Shown: positions 22,788-31,976 of the stretch, one piece after another
Position numbering within the stretch: the stretch's first letter is position 1
Layout of the letters: the number at the start of each line of letters is the position of its first letter
NCBI GenBank assembly: GCA_051001455.1
Contig: JBPCNH010000024.1
Span: 1-38,342 of the forward strand
Source: JBPCNH01 sp051001455
GTDB lineage: Bacteria; Actinomycetota; CADDZG01; WHSQ01
Reading direction: 5' to 3'
DNA: 38,342 nt
Made by a program: the position numbers and the translations under genes
The notes under the pieces: model-generated
What the model was told of the DNA's origin: nothing
Databases searched by the model: none
Seen by the model: only the letters and a program-made list of their open reading frames with translations

Positions 22788-24122
22788 ATGATCGATCGAG
22801 ACGGCAGACGCCGCAGGGTGCTCATCATCGGGGCGGCAGGCAGGGACTTCCACAATTTCAACGTCCGTTACCGCAGTGATCCTGCCGCCGAAGTCGTTGC
22901 CTTCACGGCCACCCAGATCCCCGGGATCGACGGTCGGACCTATCCTCCGGAGCTTGCAGGGGAGCTGTACCCGAACGGGATCCCGATCCACAACGAAGAC
23001 GCTCTCGAGAGCGTCATCAGAGAGTTGGGGGTGGATGAGGCCGTTTTCTCCTACTCCGACGTGTCCCACGAGACCGTCATGCACCTCGGGTCGCGGGTTA
23101 TGTCAGCGGGCGCCGATTACGCATTGCTTGGTCCTCGTTCGACCATGGTCGAGGCAGATGTCCCGGTCGTGGCCGTTTGCGCGGTTCGTACCGGCAGCGG
23201 CAAGTCCCAGACCAGCCGGGCGGTGTCCCAGATCCTGAAGGACGCAGGCAAGCAAGTAGCCGTCATCCGCCACCCGATGCCGTACGGTGATCTCGCTGCT
23301 CAAGCAGTCCAGCGCTTCCAGAGCTACGACGATCTGACCGCCGCTGATTGCACGATCGAGGAGCGCGAAGAGTACGAGCCTCATCTCGCACTCGGGTCGA
23401 TCGTTTTCGCCGGTATCGACTATGCAGCTGTCGGTGCAGCCGCGGCTAAGGAAGCCGACGTGATCCTGTGGGATGGGGGGAACAACGACCTGCCGTTCTA
23501 CGTGCCCGACATCCACATCGTGGTCGCCGACCCGCTTCGGCGAGGTCACGAGACCAAGTACCACCCTGGCGAGACGAACTTCCGGATGGCGGATGTGATC
23601 CTGATCAACAAGGTCGACTCGGCGGATCCGAACGACGTCGCCGAGCTGGTTGCCACCGCCGAGCGGATCAACCCCAAAGCGGTGGTCGTGCAGGCAGAAT
23701 CACCCGTGGTGACCGACGACGACTCCCAGCTCGAAGGCAAGCGCGTGCTCGTGGTGGAGGACGGGCCGTCGCTCACCCATGGAGAGATGACCTACGGCGC
23801 CGGTGTGGTTGCGGCGAAGGCGGCGGGCGCGGCCAGCCTTGTCGACCCGAGGCCATGGGCGACGGGATCCATAAAGCAGGTTTTCGAGGCTTACCCGCAC
23901 ATGGGGGAGCTTCTGCCCGCGATGGGTTACTCCGATGCGCAGCGGCGCGACCTAGCCGCCACGATCAACGCTGCCGATGCCGATGTCGTGCTCGTCGCAA
24001 CGCCGATCGATCTTCGTAAGATCGTCGACATCGACAAGCCCGCGCTGCGCGCTCGCTACGACCTGAACGTGATCTCGAGCCCGTCGCTCGCCGACGTCCT
24101 CACCGAGCGCCTCGGCCTCTAG
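22788..24122 (+). CDS. cyclic 2,3-diphosphoglycerate synthase-like P-loop NTPase
   Basis: 444 residues. It begins RRRVLIIGAAGRDFHNFNVRYR, in two parts, the hallmark N-terminus of the archaeal cyclic 2,3-diphosphoglycerate synthase family. A Rossmann-like first part is followed by a P-loop with RTGSGKSQTSR near residue 145, then IRHPMPYGDL, WDGGNNDLPFY and ILINKVD (an NKxD-like step). In Methanothermus the enzyme cyclises 2,3-diphosphoglycerate with ATP to make a thermoprotectant. Bacterial homologs are often labelled only 'GTPase', and whether they make the cyclic product is not known to me. It converges on the archaeal-type OCD-family gene after only 23 bases. Confidence 0.85.
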   Translation: MIDRDGRRRRVLIIGAAGRDFHNFNVRYRSDPAAEVVAFTATQIPGIDGRTYPPELAGELYPNGIPIHNEDALESVIRELGVDEAVFSYSDVSHETVMHLGSRVMSAGADYALLGPRSTMVEADVPVVAVCAVRTGSGKSQTSRAVSQILKDAGKQVAVIRHPMPYGDLAAQAVQRFQSYDDLTAADCTIEEREEYEPHLALGSIVFAGIDYAAVGAAAAKEADVILWDGGNNDLPFYVPDIHIVVADPLRRGHETKYHPGETNFRMADVILINKVDSADPNDVAELVATAERINPKAVVVQAESPVVTDDDSQLEGKRVLVVEDGPSLTHGEMTYGAGVVAAKAAGAASLVDPRPWATGSIKQVFEAYPHMGELLPAMGYSDAQRRDLAATINAADADVVLVATPIDLRKIVDIDKPALRARYDLNVISSPSLADVLTERLGL

Positions 24123-24145
24123 CGCCCGGATCTGGACGGCAAGCT

Positions 24146-25456
24146 CTATCTAACGGTGCCCGTCTTGGCTCCGGCGCGCCGTACATCGGCTTCGTCGGAG
24201 ACGGCCTTCACCTCGTCCGGAGCCAGGCTCTGCGCCAGCTCGCGGATGAACAGCCCGACGTCGGTGATTATCCCCATCGATTGCCACGATCCGCGGTCCA
24301 TCAGTTTGGTAACCGTTGCCTGATTGATGTCGACGCATACGAGGGGAACCGAGGCCGGGAGACAGTTGCCCGTCGCTATCCCATGCAGCATGGTGCCGAC
24401 CACGATGCAGAAACCGATCACTTCACCGTCGCCGTTGGGCGACCGGCCCCAGATGATGTCTCTCAGCTTGCGCTGTACCTCGAGCATGTTCGGCTCGACG
24501 TCGGGCAGAGGACCGTCGTCCCGGACGCTGCCGCCGAAGAGATAGTCGGACTTGTACTTGACCAGATGGTGAACGATGCCGCCGGAAAAGACGCCAGCCT
24601 CGATGGCCGCTTCGAACGACCCGTGCCGGCGTACTTCGTTTATCGCGCGGATGTGATGCTCGTGCCCGTGCTCGGCCGCGATGCCTTGCTCGAGGTAGAC
24701 ACCCAGAGAGGTCCCGAACATGTTCGACTCGATGTCGTGGGCCGCGACGCCGTTGCCGGCGAAGAAACCCTGCACGTATCCTGCCCGGATCAGGGCACAG
24801 AGGTCGGGCCCCGAGCCGGTGTGGACGCACGCGGGTCCGGCGACCCACAGGATCCGCTTGCCCGAATCGCGCACGGCGCGCAGCTTCTCGGCAACCTGTT
24901 CGACCAGGAGAGCTTTGGGTTTCTCGCTCGACACATCTGAAGACATGAACTCGAACGACGCCCGGTTCTCGCCGCGCGGACGTTCGAGTGGTATCACTCG
25001 GATGCCGCGTCCCGCCATGACGATCCCATCGCTCTTCTTGACGTCGCTCATCGCGATCGTCCGAGCGTTCTCTCCGTCGAAGACGATGCCGCAGTCCATC
25101 TCGGTGTTCTTCACCCGGATCCACTGGTCGTCTATCCGCACCTCGGTCTCGAGGTTGGTCGATGAGTAGAAGCCTGGAGGGAACGCGCCATCGGTGTCGG
25201 CCTCGGTGACGAGCGCGTCTTCGACCTTCTCTGCATTGGCGCCGTGAGCCTGCAACCGGTCGAGTAGCTCCGACAGCTCGCTTTCGGAGTTAGCGGTGAT
25301 CTGGATACGGGCGAACGAAGTGTCCTCATGCTTGACTCCGACGTTGAGGTCGAGGATCTCGAACGTCGCGCCCACGGCCAGCACCTCGTCCAGAACCTTG
25401 GGTAGGAGATGGCCGTCGAGGATGTGTCCCTGAAGGGTGATGTTCTCAGATGGCAT
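24146..25456 (-). CDS. TIGR00300 / LOR-SDH domain protein, archaeal-type ornithine cyclodeaminase family
   Basis: 436 residues. The N-terminal ~100 residues fit the LOR/SDH conserved region (LQGHILDGHLLPKVLDEVL, then FEILDLNVG). The large C-terminal part is NAD-binding, with conserved WVAGPACVHTGSGPDL, FFAGNGVAAHDIE, GTSLGVYLEQG, HEHHIRAIN and CVDINQATVTKL. Archaeal members, and the C-terminal domain of cyanobacterial AgrE/ArgZ, are ornithine cyclodeaminases that make proline and ammonia. The same reaction is likely here but not proved. It is distinct from the common bacterial OCD/mu-crystallin family. The start overlaps the esterase gene by 11 bases, so the two are translated from one mRNA. 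Confidence 0.8.
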   Translation of the reverse strand: MPSENITLQGHILDGHLLPKVLDEVLAVGATFEILDLNVGVKHEDTSFARIQITANSESELSELLDRLQAHGANAEKVEDALVTEADTDGAFPPGFYSSTNLETEVRIDDQWIRVKNTEMDCGIVFDGENARTIAMSDVKKSDGIVMAGRGIRVIPLERPRGENRASFEFMSSDVSSEKPKALLVEQVAEKLRAVRDSGKRILWVAGPACVHTGSGPDLCALIRAGYVQGFFAGNGVAAHDIESNMFGTSLGVYLEQGIAAEHGHEHHIRAINEVRRHGSFEAAIEAGVFSGGIVHHLVKYKSDYLFGGSVRDDGPLPDVEPNMLEVQRKLRDIIWGRSPNGDGEVIGFCIVVGTMLHGIATGNCLPASVPLVCVDINQATVTKLMDRGSWQSMGIITDVGLFIRELAQSLAPDEVKAVSDEADVRRAGAKTGTVR

Positions 25457-26210
25457 GGCTCGCCCTCTCCTTGATGAATCGCAGTGTGCGCTCGGTCAAC
25501 ACGTCTCGGTCGTAGTCGAGGGTGATGACGTGATACGAGCGTTCGAGCCATAGGAGCTCTTTGTCGGCCGAGCCGACGTTGTCGTAGATGTAGGTGGCAT
25601 TGGAAGGATGGACCGTGTGGTCCTCGCGCCCGTGCATGATCAGGATCGGTACCGTTACCTGCGGCAAGGCGCGCTTAGCCCGGGCGCACATGCGCAACAT
25701 CTGCACGGTCGACCTGGTCGGCACCCGGTTGTAAGCGATCTCGATCCTGTTGTCCGGGTCGGCGATGTCGTTGCCGACCCCGGGGATGGATTTCACTACC
25801 TTCGCGGCGAGCGGCGCGAGATGACGAAGTGGGTCCTTGTTGAAGACCATCCCGGCCAGAGACACGAGCCCTGCGATCTTCCTCGGGTGCCTGGCCGTGA
25901 AATCAAGCGCCAGGGCGGAACCGAAAGACAATGACACGAGGAAGACCTCCTCGGTCCGGCCGGCGAGCTCCTCGTAAGCGTTCTCTACCGTCGAGGTCCA
26001 CTCGTCCGCGGTGCGGGTGCTCAGATCCTGCCAGGTCGTTCCGTGGCCGGGCAGGAGAGGGGCTTGTACCGCTATGCCGGCGCGGGCCAGTTCCTCGCCA
26101 AGATCCCTCAGGCCTTGAGGACTGCCGGTATAGCCGTGGACCAACAGCGCCCCGACCGGTCCGTCACCGAGTGCGAAACCTTCGCAACCTTCAAGGATCT
26201 GGACATCCAT
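25446..26210 (-). CDS. alpha/beta hydrolase (carboxylesterase / monoacylglycerol lipase-like)
   Basis: 254 residues with AAGGAG about 10 bases before the ATG. The oxyanion loop is HGYTGSPQG (25-33) and a PLLPGHGTTW segment follows, as in Est30-type carboxylesterases. The nucleophile elbow is S93-L-S95-F-G97, so S95 is the nucleophile, but the first Gly of the usual GxSxG is Ser. The acid is in HGREDHTVHP and the His in SYHVITLDYD. No signal peptide, so it is cytoplasmic. It probably hydrolyses short esters or monoacylglycerols; co-transcription with the OCD-family gene gives no clear metabolic link. Confidence 0.9.
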   Translation of the reverse strand: MDVQILEGCEGFALGDGPVGALLVHGYTGSPQGLRDLGEELARAGIAVQAPLLPGHGTTWQDLSTRTADEWTSTVENAYEELAGRTEEVFLVSLSFGSALALDFTARHPRKIAGLVSLAGMVFNKDPLRHLAPLAAKVVKSIPGVGNDIADPDNRIEIAYNRVPTRSTVQMLRMCARAKRALPQVTVPILIMHGREDHTVHPSNATYIYDNVGSADKELLWLERSYHVITLDYDRDVLTERTLRFIKERASHAI

Positions 26211-26268
26211 CTATGGGTATCTCCTTGCTGCTCGTTAGGGGGCGGATGTATCTGTTTGTCACGTTTTA

Positions 26269-26297
26269 TTGACCGGTTGGTCAAGGGACCGTATTTC
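26269..26297 (+). promoter_or_regulatory. candidate promoter and operator upstream of the acyltransferase gene
   Basis: TTGACC-GGTT-GGTCAA (26269-26284) is an inverted repeat with 6-base arms. TTGACC can serve as a -35, and TATTTC (26292-26297) lies 17 bases on as a -10. A repressor on the palindrome would cover the spacer. ACCGGTTGGT resembles TetR-family operators; the regulator is not identified. Confidence 0.5.
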
Positions 26298-26356
26298 CCT
26301 TGTGATGGGTTCTTGCTTAACATGAGCGGCCGGGGTCTAGGGAGGGTTGCTCACAG

Positions 26357-27088
26357 ATGATGTATTGGGTTCTAAAAGGCATCTTGAAACCGCCGTTGTT
26401 GGGGCTTTACGACATCAAGTCGGAGGGTCTCGAGAACGTGCCTACGAAGGGTCCGGCGATCCTCGCCGCGAACCACGTCTCGTTCTTGGATTCCTTCTTC
26501 ATCCCGCTCGTGGTGAAACGACGCAAGGTCACCTATCTGGCCAAAGCGGATTACTTCAAGTCGTGGAAGACGAATTGGTTCTTCTCGGCGGCAGGTCAGA
26601 TCTCGTGCGAACGGGAGGGCGGCAAGAAATCCGAGCAGTCGCTGATGATCGCGCTCGAGGTGCTGAAGTCTGGAAACCTGCTCGGCATCTATCCCGAGGG
26701 AACCCGGTCTCCGGACGGTCGTCTCTACCGGGGTCGTACCGGGGTCGCGCGTCTCGCGTTGGCTGCGAAGGTTCCCGTCATCCCGATCGGGTTGCACGGA
26801 ACCGAGGAAGTGATGCCGAAGGACGCCAAGTTCCCCAAGCTTCGAGGCAAGATTCCCGTGCGCGTTCGATTCGGCGAGCCGCTCGACTTCTCGCGCTACG
26901 AGGGCAAGGAGCGGGATCGTCTCGTGCTTCGCTCGGTCACCGACGAGATCGTGTACGAGATCATGCACCTATCGGGCCAGGAATACGTCGACGAGTACGC
27001 GAGCCGCAAAGCGACGGTCCCGGTGCCGGACTCGGCGCGCGCGCTGATAGACGAGATCGACCTAAGTGACGAGATCCTCGCCGGGTAA
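26357..27088 (+). CDS. 1-acyl-sn-glycerol-3-phosphate acyltransferase (PlsC-like)
   Basis: 243 residues; GGGAGGG lies upstream, and the ATG at 26360 is an equal alternative. The acyltransferase motifs are present: H40-V-S-F-L-D45 (HxxxxD catalytic pair), a YPEGTRSPDG glycerophosphate-binding motif, and VPVIPIGLHG. It adds an acyl chain to lysophosphatidic acid, or a related acceptor, to make phospholipid precursor at the inner membrane face. The protein has only a weak hydrophobic N-terminus and probably binds the membrane peripherally. It converges on glpK with a 16-base gap. Having both glpK and a PlsC-like gene here fits glycerolipid metabolism. Confidence 0.92.
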   Translation: MMYWVLKGILKPPLLGLYDIKSEGLENVPTKGPAILAANHVSFLDSFFIPLVVKRRKVTYLAKADYFKSWKTNWFFSAAGQISCEREGGKKSEQSLMIALEVLKSGNLLGIYPEGTRSPDGRLYRGRTGVARLALAAKVPVIPIGLHGTEEVMPKDAKFPKLRGKIPVRVRFGEPLDFSRYEGKERDRLVLRSVTDEIVYEIMHLSGQEYVDEYASRKATVPVPDSARALIDEIDLSDEILAG

Positions 27089-27104
27089 ACCCCTGCGTCA
27101 CTAG

Positions 27105-28598
27105 TTAGTGTGCCCAGTTCTTGGCGCGCTCTATCGCCCGTTCCCAGCCGGCGTACAGGGAGTCGGCCTGGTCGCGCGACATCGACGGCTCGAACTCTGC
27201 CGCAGCGCGCCACGAGGCGCTGATGTCGTCGGTGGAGTCCCACACTCCCTCCGCGAGACCGGCGAGATAGGCGGCTCCAAGGGCGGTGGTGTCGAGGTTG
27301 GCAGGTCGTCTGACGACCACACCGAGCTGGTCGGCCTGGAACTGACACAGGAGGTCCATCACGCTGGCTCCGCCGTCGACCCGGAGCTCGGCCAGCGGGG
27401 TGCCCGAGTCCCGTGCCATGGCGGTGGCCACGTCGCGTGTCTGGTACGCCATCGCTTCGACCGCCGCGCGCGCCAGGTGCGCCTTCGTGGTCCCGCGGGT
27501 GATGCCGAGGTAGGCGCCACGTGCATAGGGGTCCCAGTGCGGCGCACCGAGGCCGACGAATGCCGGAACCAGATAGGTGCCGCCGGTATCGGGCACGGTG
27601 GCGGCAAGGGGCCCTGTCTCAGCCGCTTCCGAGATGATCCCGAGCCCGTCACGCAGCCACTGGATCGCGGCCCCGGTCACGAAGATGGCTCCCTCCAGCG
27701 CGTAACCCATCCCTTCACCGACGTCCCAACTGGCGGTCGTGAGCAACCCGTGCTCGGAGTGCCGCAGCTCGCTGCCGGTGTTCATCAGCAGGAACGATCC
27801 CGTTCCATAGGTGTTCTTGGCCATCCCCGGTTCGAAGCAAGCCTGGCCGAACAGCGCGGATTGCTGGTCGCCGGCCACTCCGGAGATGGGGATGCTGCCG
27901 ACATCGAGCACGCTCTGCGTGGTTTCTCCGAAGCGGCCGCTGGAGGGCCTCACTTCGGGTAGTAGCGACGCAGGGATGTCCAGCTGCTCGAGGATCCAGT
28001 CGTCCCAGCTCTTCGTCTCGAGGTTGAACAACATCGTGCGGGACGCGTTCGACGGTTCGGTCACGTGCTCGCTTCCACCCGTCATCTTCCAGATCAGCCA
28101 GGTGTCGATCGTCCCGAACGCAAGCTCGCCTGCCTCGGCCCGCGCCCGCAGACCGTCGATGTTCTCGAGGTACCACATGATCTTGGTCGCAGAGAAGTAG
28201 GCGTCGACGACGAGACCCGTTCGCTTGCGCAACTCCGGTTCGAGCCCGTCCGCCTTCAGTCGCTCGCAGATGTCCGTTGAACGTCGGCACTGCCACACGA
28301 TCGCGGGGGCTACGGGCGTGCCCGTGATGCGGTCCCATACCACCGTGGTCTCGCGTTGGTTGGTGATCCCGATCCCCGCGACGTCGGCGGTCTTGACGGC
28401 GGCGGCCTTCAGCGCGCGCTCGAGAACCAACCGGGCAACCGAATAGATCTCGCCGGCGTCGTGTTCCACCCAACCGGGTTTGGGATAGTGCTGGGTGAAC
28501 TCGGAGTAGGCCTGGCCTCGGACCTCGGCTTCAGGGTCGAGCACTAGAGCTCTGATGCCGGTCGTTCCGGCGTCGATCGAGACGATCAGCTCGGGCAT
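27105..28598 (-). CDS. glpK: glycerol kinase
   Basis: 497 residues, the usual length. The FGGY-kinase motifs are complete: SIDAGTTGIRALV at the N-terminus, TNQRETTVVWD, the GTIDTWLIWKMTGG segment, ISGVAGDQQSALFGQ, MAKNTYGTGSF and the C-terminal LRVDGGASVMDLL with the ATP-site Gly loop. It phosphorylates glycerol to glycerol 3-phosphate in the cytoplasm. No glpF or glpD is adjacent. The ATG is fixed by a leaderless -10 (TAGTCT) that begins with the stop codon of the upstream RlpA-like gene, so glpK can be transcribed independently although only 10 bases separate the two genes. Confidence 0.97.
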   Translation of the reverse strand: MPELIVSIDAGTTGIRALVLDPEAEVRGQAYSEFTQHYPKPGWVEHDAGEIYSVARLVLERALKAAAVKTADVAGIGITNQRETTVVWDRITGTPVAPAIVWQCRRSTDICERLKADGLEPELRKRTGLVVDAYFSATKIMWYLENIDGLRARAEAGELAFGTIDTWLIWKMTGGSEHVTEPSNASRTMLFNLETKSWDDWILEQLDIPASLLPEVRPSSGRFGETTQSVLDVGSIPISGVAGDQQSALFGQACFEPGMAKNTYGTGSFLLMNTGSELRHSEHGLLTTASWDVGEGMGYALEGAIFVTGAAIQWLRDGLGIISEAAETGPLAATVPDTGGTYLVPAFVGLGAPHWDPYARGAYLGITRGTTKAHLARAAVEAMAYQTRDVATAMARDSGTPLAELRVDGGASVMDLLCQFQADQLGVVVRRPANLDTTALGAAYLAGLAEGVWDSTDDISASWRAAAEFEPSMSRDQADSLYAGWERAIERAKNWAH

Positions 28599-28605
28599 GC
28601 CCCGG

Positions 28606-28611
28606 AGACTA
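28606..28611 (-). promoter_or_regulatory. -10 element of a leaderless promoter for glpK, sharing bases with the upstream stop codon
   Basis: TAGTCT on the minus strand starts with the TAG stop of the RlpA-like gene and is followed by 7 bases (CCGGGGC) and the ATG of glpK. Confidence 0.55.
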
Positions 28612-29655
28612 GACGCGGAACAGGATCTCGGCCTTCACCCAGCCGAGTCCTCCGATCCCTATCGCCTGAGCGGCGGCGCGGCTGAGGTCGAGGATCCGGT
28701 CGCCGACGTAAGGACCCCTGTCGTTCACCAGCACGACGACACCGCGACCTTGGTGCTCAACGTAGAGCCACGTACCCAACGGCAGTTCCTTGCTGGCCAC
28801 CGTGTAGAGGCGCGAGTCGTAGACGTCGCCCGACGCGGTCAGGTTGCCCTCGAAACCGGGTCCGTACCAGGAGGCAACGCCTTCGAACGCGACCCCCGAC
28901 CCAACGAATTCCGGTGGGATGCCCTTGGCAGGGCCTGCGGGAGCCAGCAACTTCAAGAAGGCTTGATCGGTGTTCAACAACGGGCCGCCCGGACCGCCCG
29001 GCCCTTCGGCCGGTGTGGCGACAGTGGCCGCCGCTGTCTCCCGTGCTCGCTTCTCCAGCTTCTCGATCTCGGCCGTCAGCGAGCGGAGGGCGCGGCGGCG
29101 CTGCAACAGGTTCGATGAGATCTCGGTGCTTACTTCGTTGAGTTCTTGCTGTTCGGTCATCAAACGCTGCTTTCGGTCGTCCGCCTGTTGCTGCGCGACC
29201 TCGGTCGCGCTCAGCGCGGTGGCGAAGTCCTTCACGGCGCTCGAGTCGTTACGAGCCATCCTGCTGGTTATCTCTACGGCAGACTCGATCTCGGTCAGCG
29301 ATTCGCTGGCCAGGATCAGTGCCAGCCGGAACGATGGGTCGGTCTTGTAGGCCTCGACCGCGCGCGAGATGTAGGTGGCGCGAGCAGTGTCGAAGGACTG
29401 GTCGGCCGCATCCAGCTTCAGGTCGATGGCGGCGATGTCTCGGGTCGTCCTGTCTATCTGTCGTTCGAGCTTCTTCTCGCGCTGGTCCAGCTCCAACAGG
29501 TTCGATTCGAGCCCCGTGACCTCGCCGGCAAGAACCTGAGCCCGGGCTCGCAGCGTCTCTATGTCTGCAGCTTGAACGCCCGGGGCGGCTGCTCCCACAC
29601 CGAGGGATATCAATCCCACGGCGAGCACGCCTCGCAGAACCCTCTCGAGCTTCAT
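28609..29655 (-). CDS. secreted coiled-coil protein with C-terminal RlpA-like double-psi beta-barrel
   Basis: 348 residues from an ATG that AGGAG touches directly; a much longer in-frame extension is antisense to pfkA and is rejected. Signal peptide to about residue 29 (GVQA). Residues 31-207 are a long coiled coil (heptads of Leu, Glu, Arg), as in cell-wall hydrolase regulators. A PGGPGG hinge follows, then the RlpA barrel (257-335): GVASWYGPGFEGNLTASG, LPLGTWLYVEH, VNDRGPYVGDRILDLS. In RlpA lytic transglycosylases the catalytic set includes an acid after TASG, an Asp three residues on, and a His in the TAAH step; here these are D277, D280 and S288. The His is therefore lost, and the protein may bind septal peptidoglycan without cutting it. 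Confidence 0.88.
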   Translation of the reverse strand: MKLERVLRGVLAVGLISLGVGAAAPGVQAADIETLRARAQVLAGEVTGLESNLLELDQREKKLERQIDRTTRDIAAIDLKLDAADQSFDTARATYISRAVEAYKTDPSFRLALILASESLTEIESAVEITSRMARNDSSAVKDFATALSATEVAQQQADDRKQRLMTEQQELNEVSTEISSNLLQRRRALRSLTAEIEKLEKRARETAAATVATPAEGPGGPGGPLLNTDQAFLKLLAPAGPAKGIPPEFVGSGVAFEGVASWYGPGFEGNLTASGDVYDSRLYTVASKELPLGTWLYVEHQGRGVVVLVNDRGPYVGDRILDLSRAAAQAIGIGGLGWVKAEILFRV

Positions 29656-29754
29656 CTCCTGAATGTCGGTAGGAAGTATGTCCCGGTTGAGCCCGGCCTT
29701 CGCCGGGGCACTATGGTCGGAGGCTAACGACAGAGACAGGGGAAGGGAGGGGAC

Positions 29755-30786
29755 GTGGCGCGGATCGGGATCTTGACCGGAGGTGGGGACTGCCCGGGCC
29801 TCAATGCCGTTATCCGGGCCGTCGTGCGCAAAGGCGTGGATCGATATGGGCACGCGATCGTCGGCTACCGGTTCGGATGGAGCGGCGTCATCAACGGCAA
29901 CACGATGCAGCTCTCGGCCGAGAACACGTCCGGCATCCTGCCTCGGGGTGGAACCATCCTCGGATCGTCGCGGACCAATCCCTTCAAGGAGGAAAACGGC
30001 GTCGAACGGGTGAAGTCCACCCTCGCTGCCGACAATATCGAGGCACTCATCGCCATCGGGGGAGAGGACACGCTCGGTGTGGCGAACAAGATCTTCGACG
30101 AGGGCGTCAATGTGGTGGGTGTTCCCAAGACGATCGACAACGACCTGAACGCCACGGATTACACGTTCGGATTCAACACCGCCGTTCAGATCTGCACGGA
30201 TGCCATCGATCGGCTGCACACAACGGCCGAGAGCCACAACCGGGTCATCATCCTCGAGGTCATGGGCCGCCACGCCGGTTGGATCGCCACCCATTCCGGC
30301 ATCGCCGGAGGCGCTGATGCCATCCTCGTCCCCGAGCGCCCCTTCGACATCGACGAGGTCTGCAACCACATAAGACGCAGGCACGCTGGGGGTAAGACGT
30401 TCTCGATCGTCGTCGTCGCCGAAGGAGCCACGCCGAAAGAGGGAAGCGAGGTTCTGAAGGACGCGGAGCTCGATGCCTTCGGCCACGTAAAACTCGGGGG
30501 GATCGGAGTGATGCTCGAGCGCGAGATAGAGGAACGAACGGGATTCGAGACACGCGTCACGATCCTCGGCCACATCCAGCGCGGAGGGACACCAACGGCT
30601 TACGACCGGGTGCTGGCGACACGCTTCGGCATCGCTGCGATCGACGCCGTGCACGACAAGGATTACGGGAAGATGGTGTCGCTCCAGGGGACGCTGATAC
30701 GTCGCGTGGACATCAAAGACGGCGTAGGAACGTTGAAGACGCTGGACCCAGAGCTATACGAGACGGCCGAAGTCTTTTTTGGATGA
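29755..30786 (+). CDS. pfp: 6-phosphofructokinase, predicted pyrophosphate-dependent type
   Basis: 343 residues, GTG start with GGGAGGGG upstream. Group A PFK motifs: LTGGGDCPGLNAVIR (8-21), GGEDT (102-106), PKTIDND (124-130), MGRHAGWIA, and PERPFDIDEV. The phosphoryl-donor residues are D105 and K125, equivalent to E. coli 104 and 124. ATP enzymes carry Gly at both positions or Gly plus Lys; Asp plus Lys marks PPi-dependent enzymes such as that of Amycolatopsis methanolica, whose motifs this closely resembles. It would phosphorylate fructose 6-phosphate reversibly with PPi, so it can serve glycolysis or gluconeogenesis. It diverges from the RlpA-like gene across 99 bases. Confidence 0.92.
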   Translation: MARIGILTGGGDCPGLNAVIRAVVRKGVDRYGHAIVGYRFGWSGVINGNTMQLSAENTSGILPRGGTILGSSRTNPFKEENGVERVKSTLAADNIEALIAIGGEDTLGVANKIFDEGVNVVGVPKTIDNDLNATDYTFGFNTAVQICTDAIDRLHTTAESHNRVIILEVMGRHAGWIATHSGIAGGADAILVPERPFDIDEVCNHIRRRHAGGKTFSIVVVAEGATPKEGSEVLKDAELDAFGHVKLGGIGVMLEREIEERTGFETRVTILGHIQRGGTPTAYDRVLATRFGIAAIDAVHDKDYGKMVSLQGTLIRRVDIKDGVGTLKTLDPELYETAEVFFG

Positions 30787-30854
30787 GGTCTGCAGGACTC
30801 ACGTCCGCCCGCCCACCACGCAGTTCTGTGCGCTGGCTAGGTTCTGGTTCTCGG

Positions 30855-30860
30855 TAGGCT
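30855..30860 (+). promoter_or_regulatory. -10 element of a leaderless promoter for ltaE
   Basis: TAGGCT, 6 bases (CTCGAG), then the ATG at 30867; no ribosome site. Confidence 0.6.
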
Positions 30861-30866
30861 CTCGAG

Positions 30867-31916
<1,050 letters not shown>

Positions 31917-31976
31917 GACCGAAAATACTGCTCTACCAGGGGTTTCGTGCCCCGCGCGGGCGGGGAACTTCATCAC

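Noticed and set aside
29656..30654. Minus-strand extension that would make the RlpA-like gene 681 residues long.
   Set aside because: The extra part is exactly antisense to the phosphofructokinase gene and precedes a good signal peptide; it is a high-GC shadow frame.
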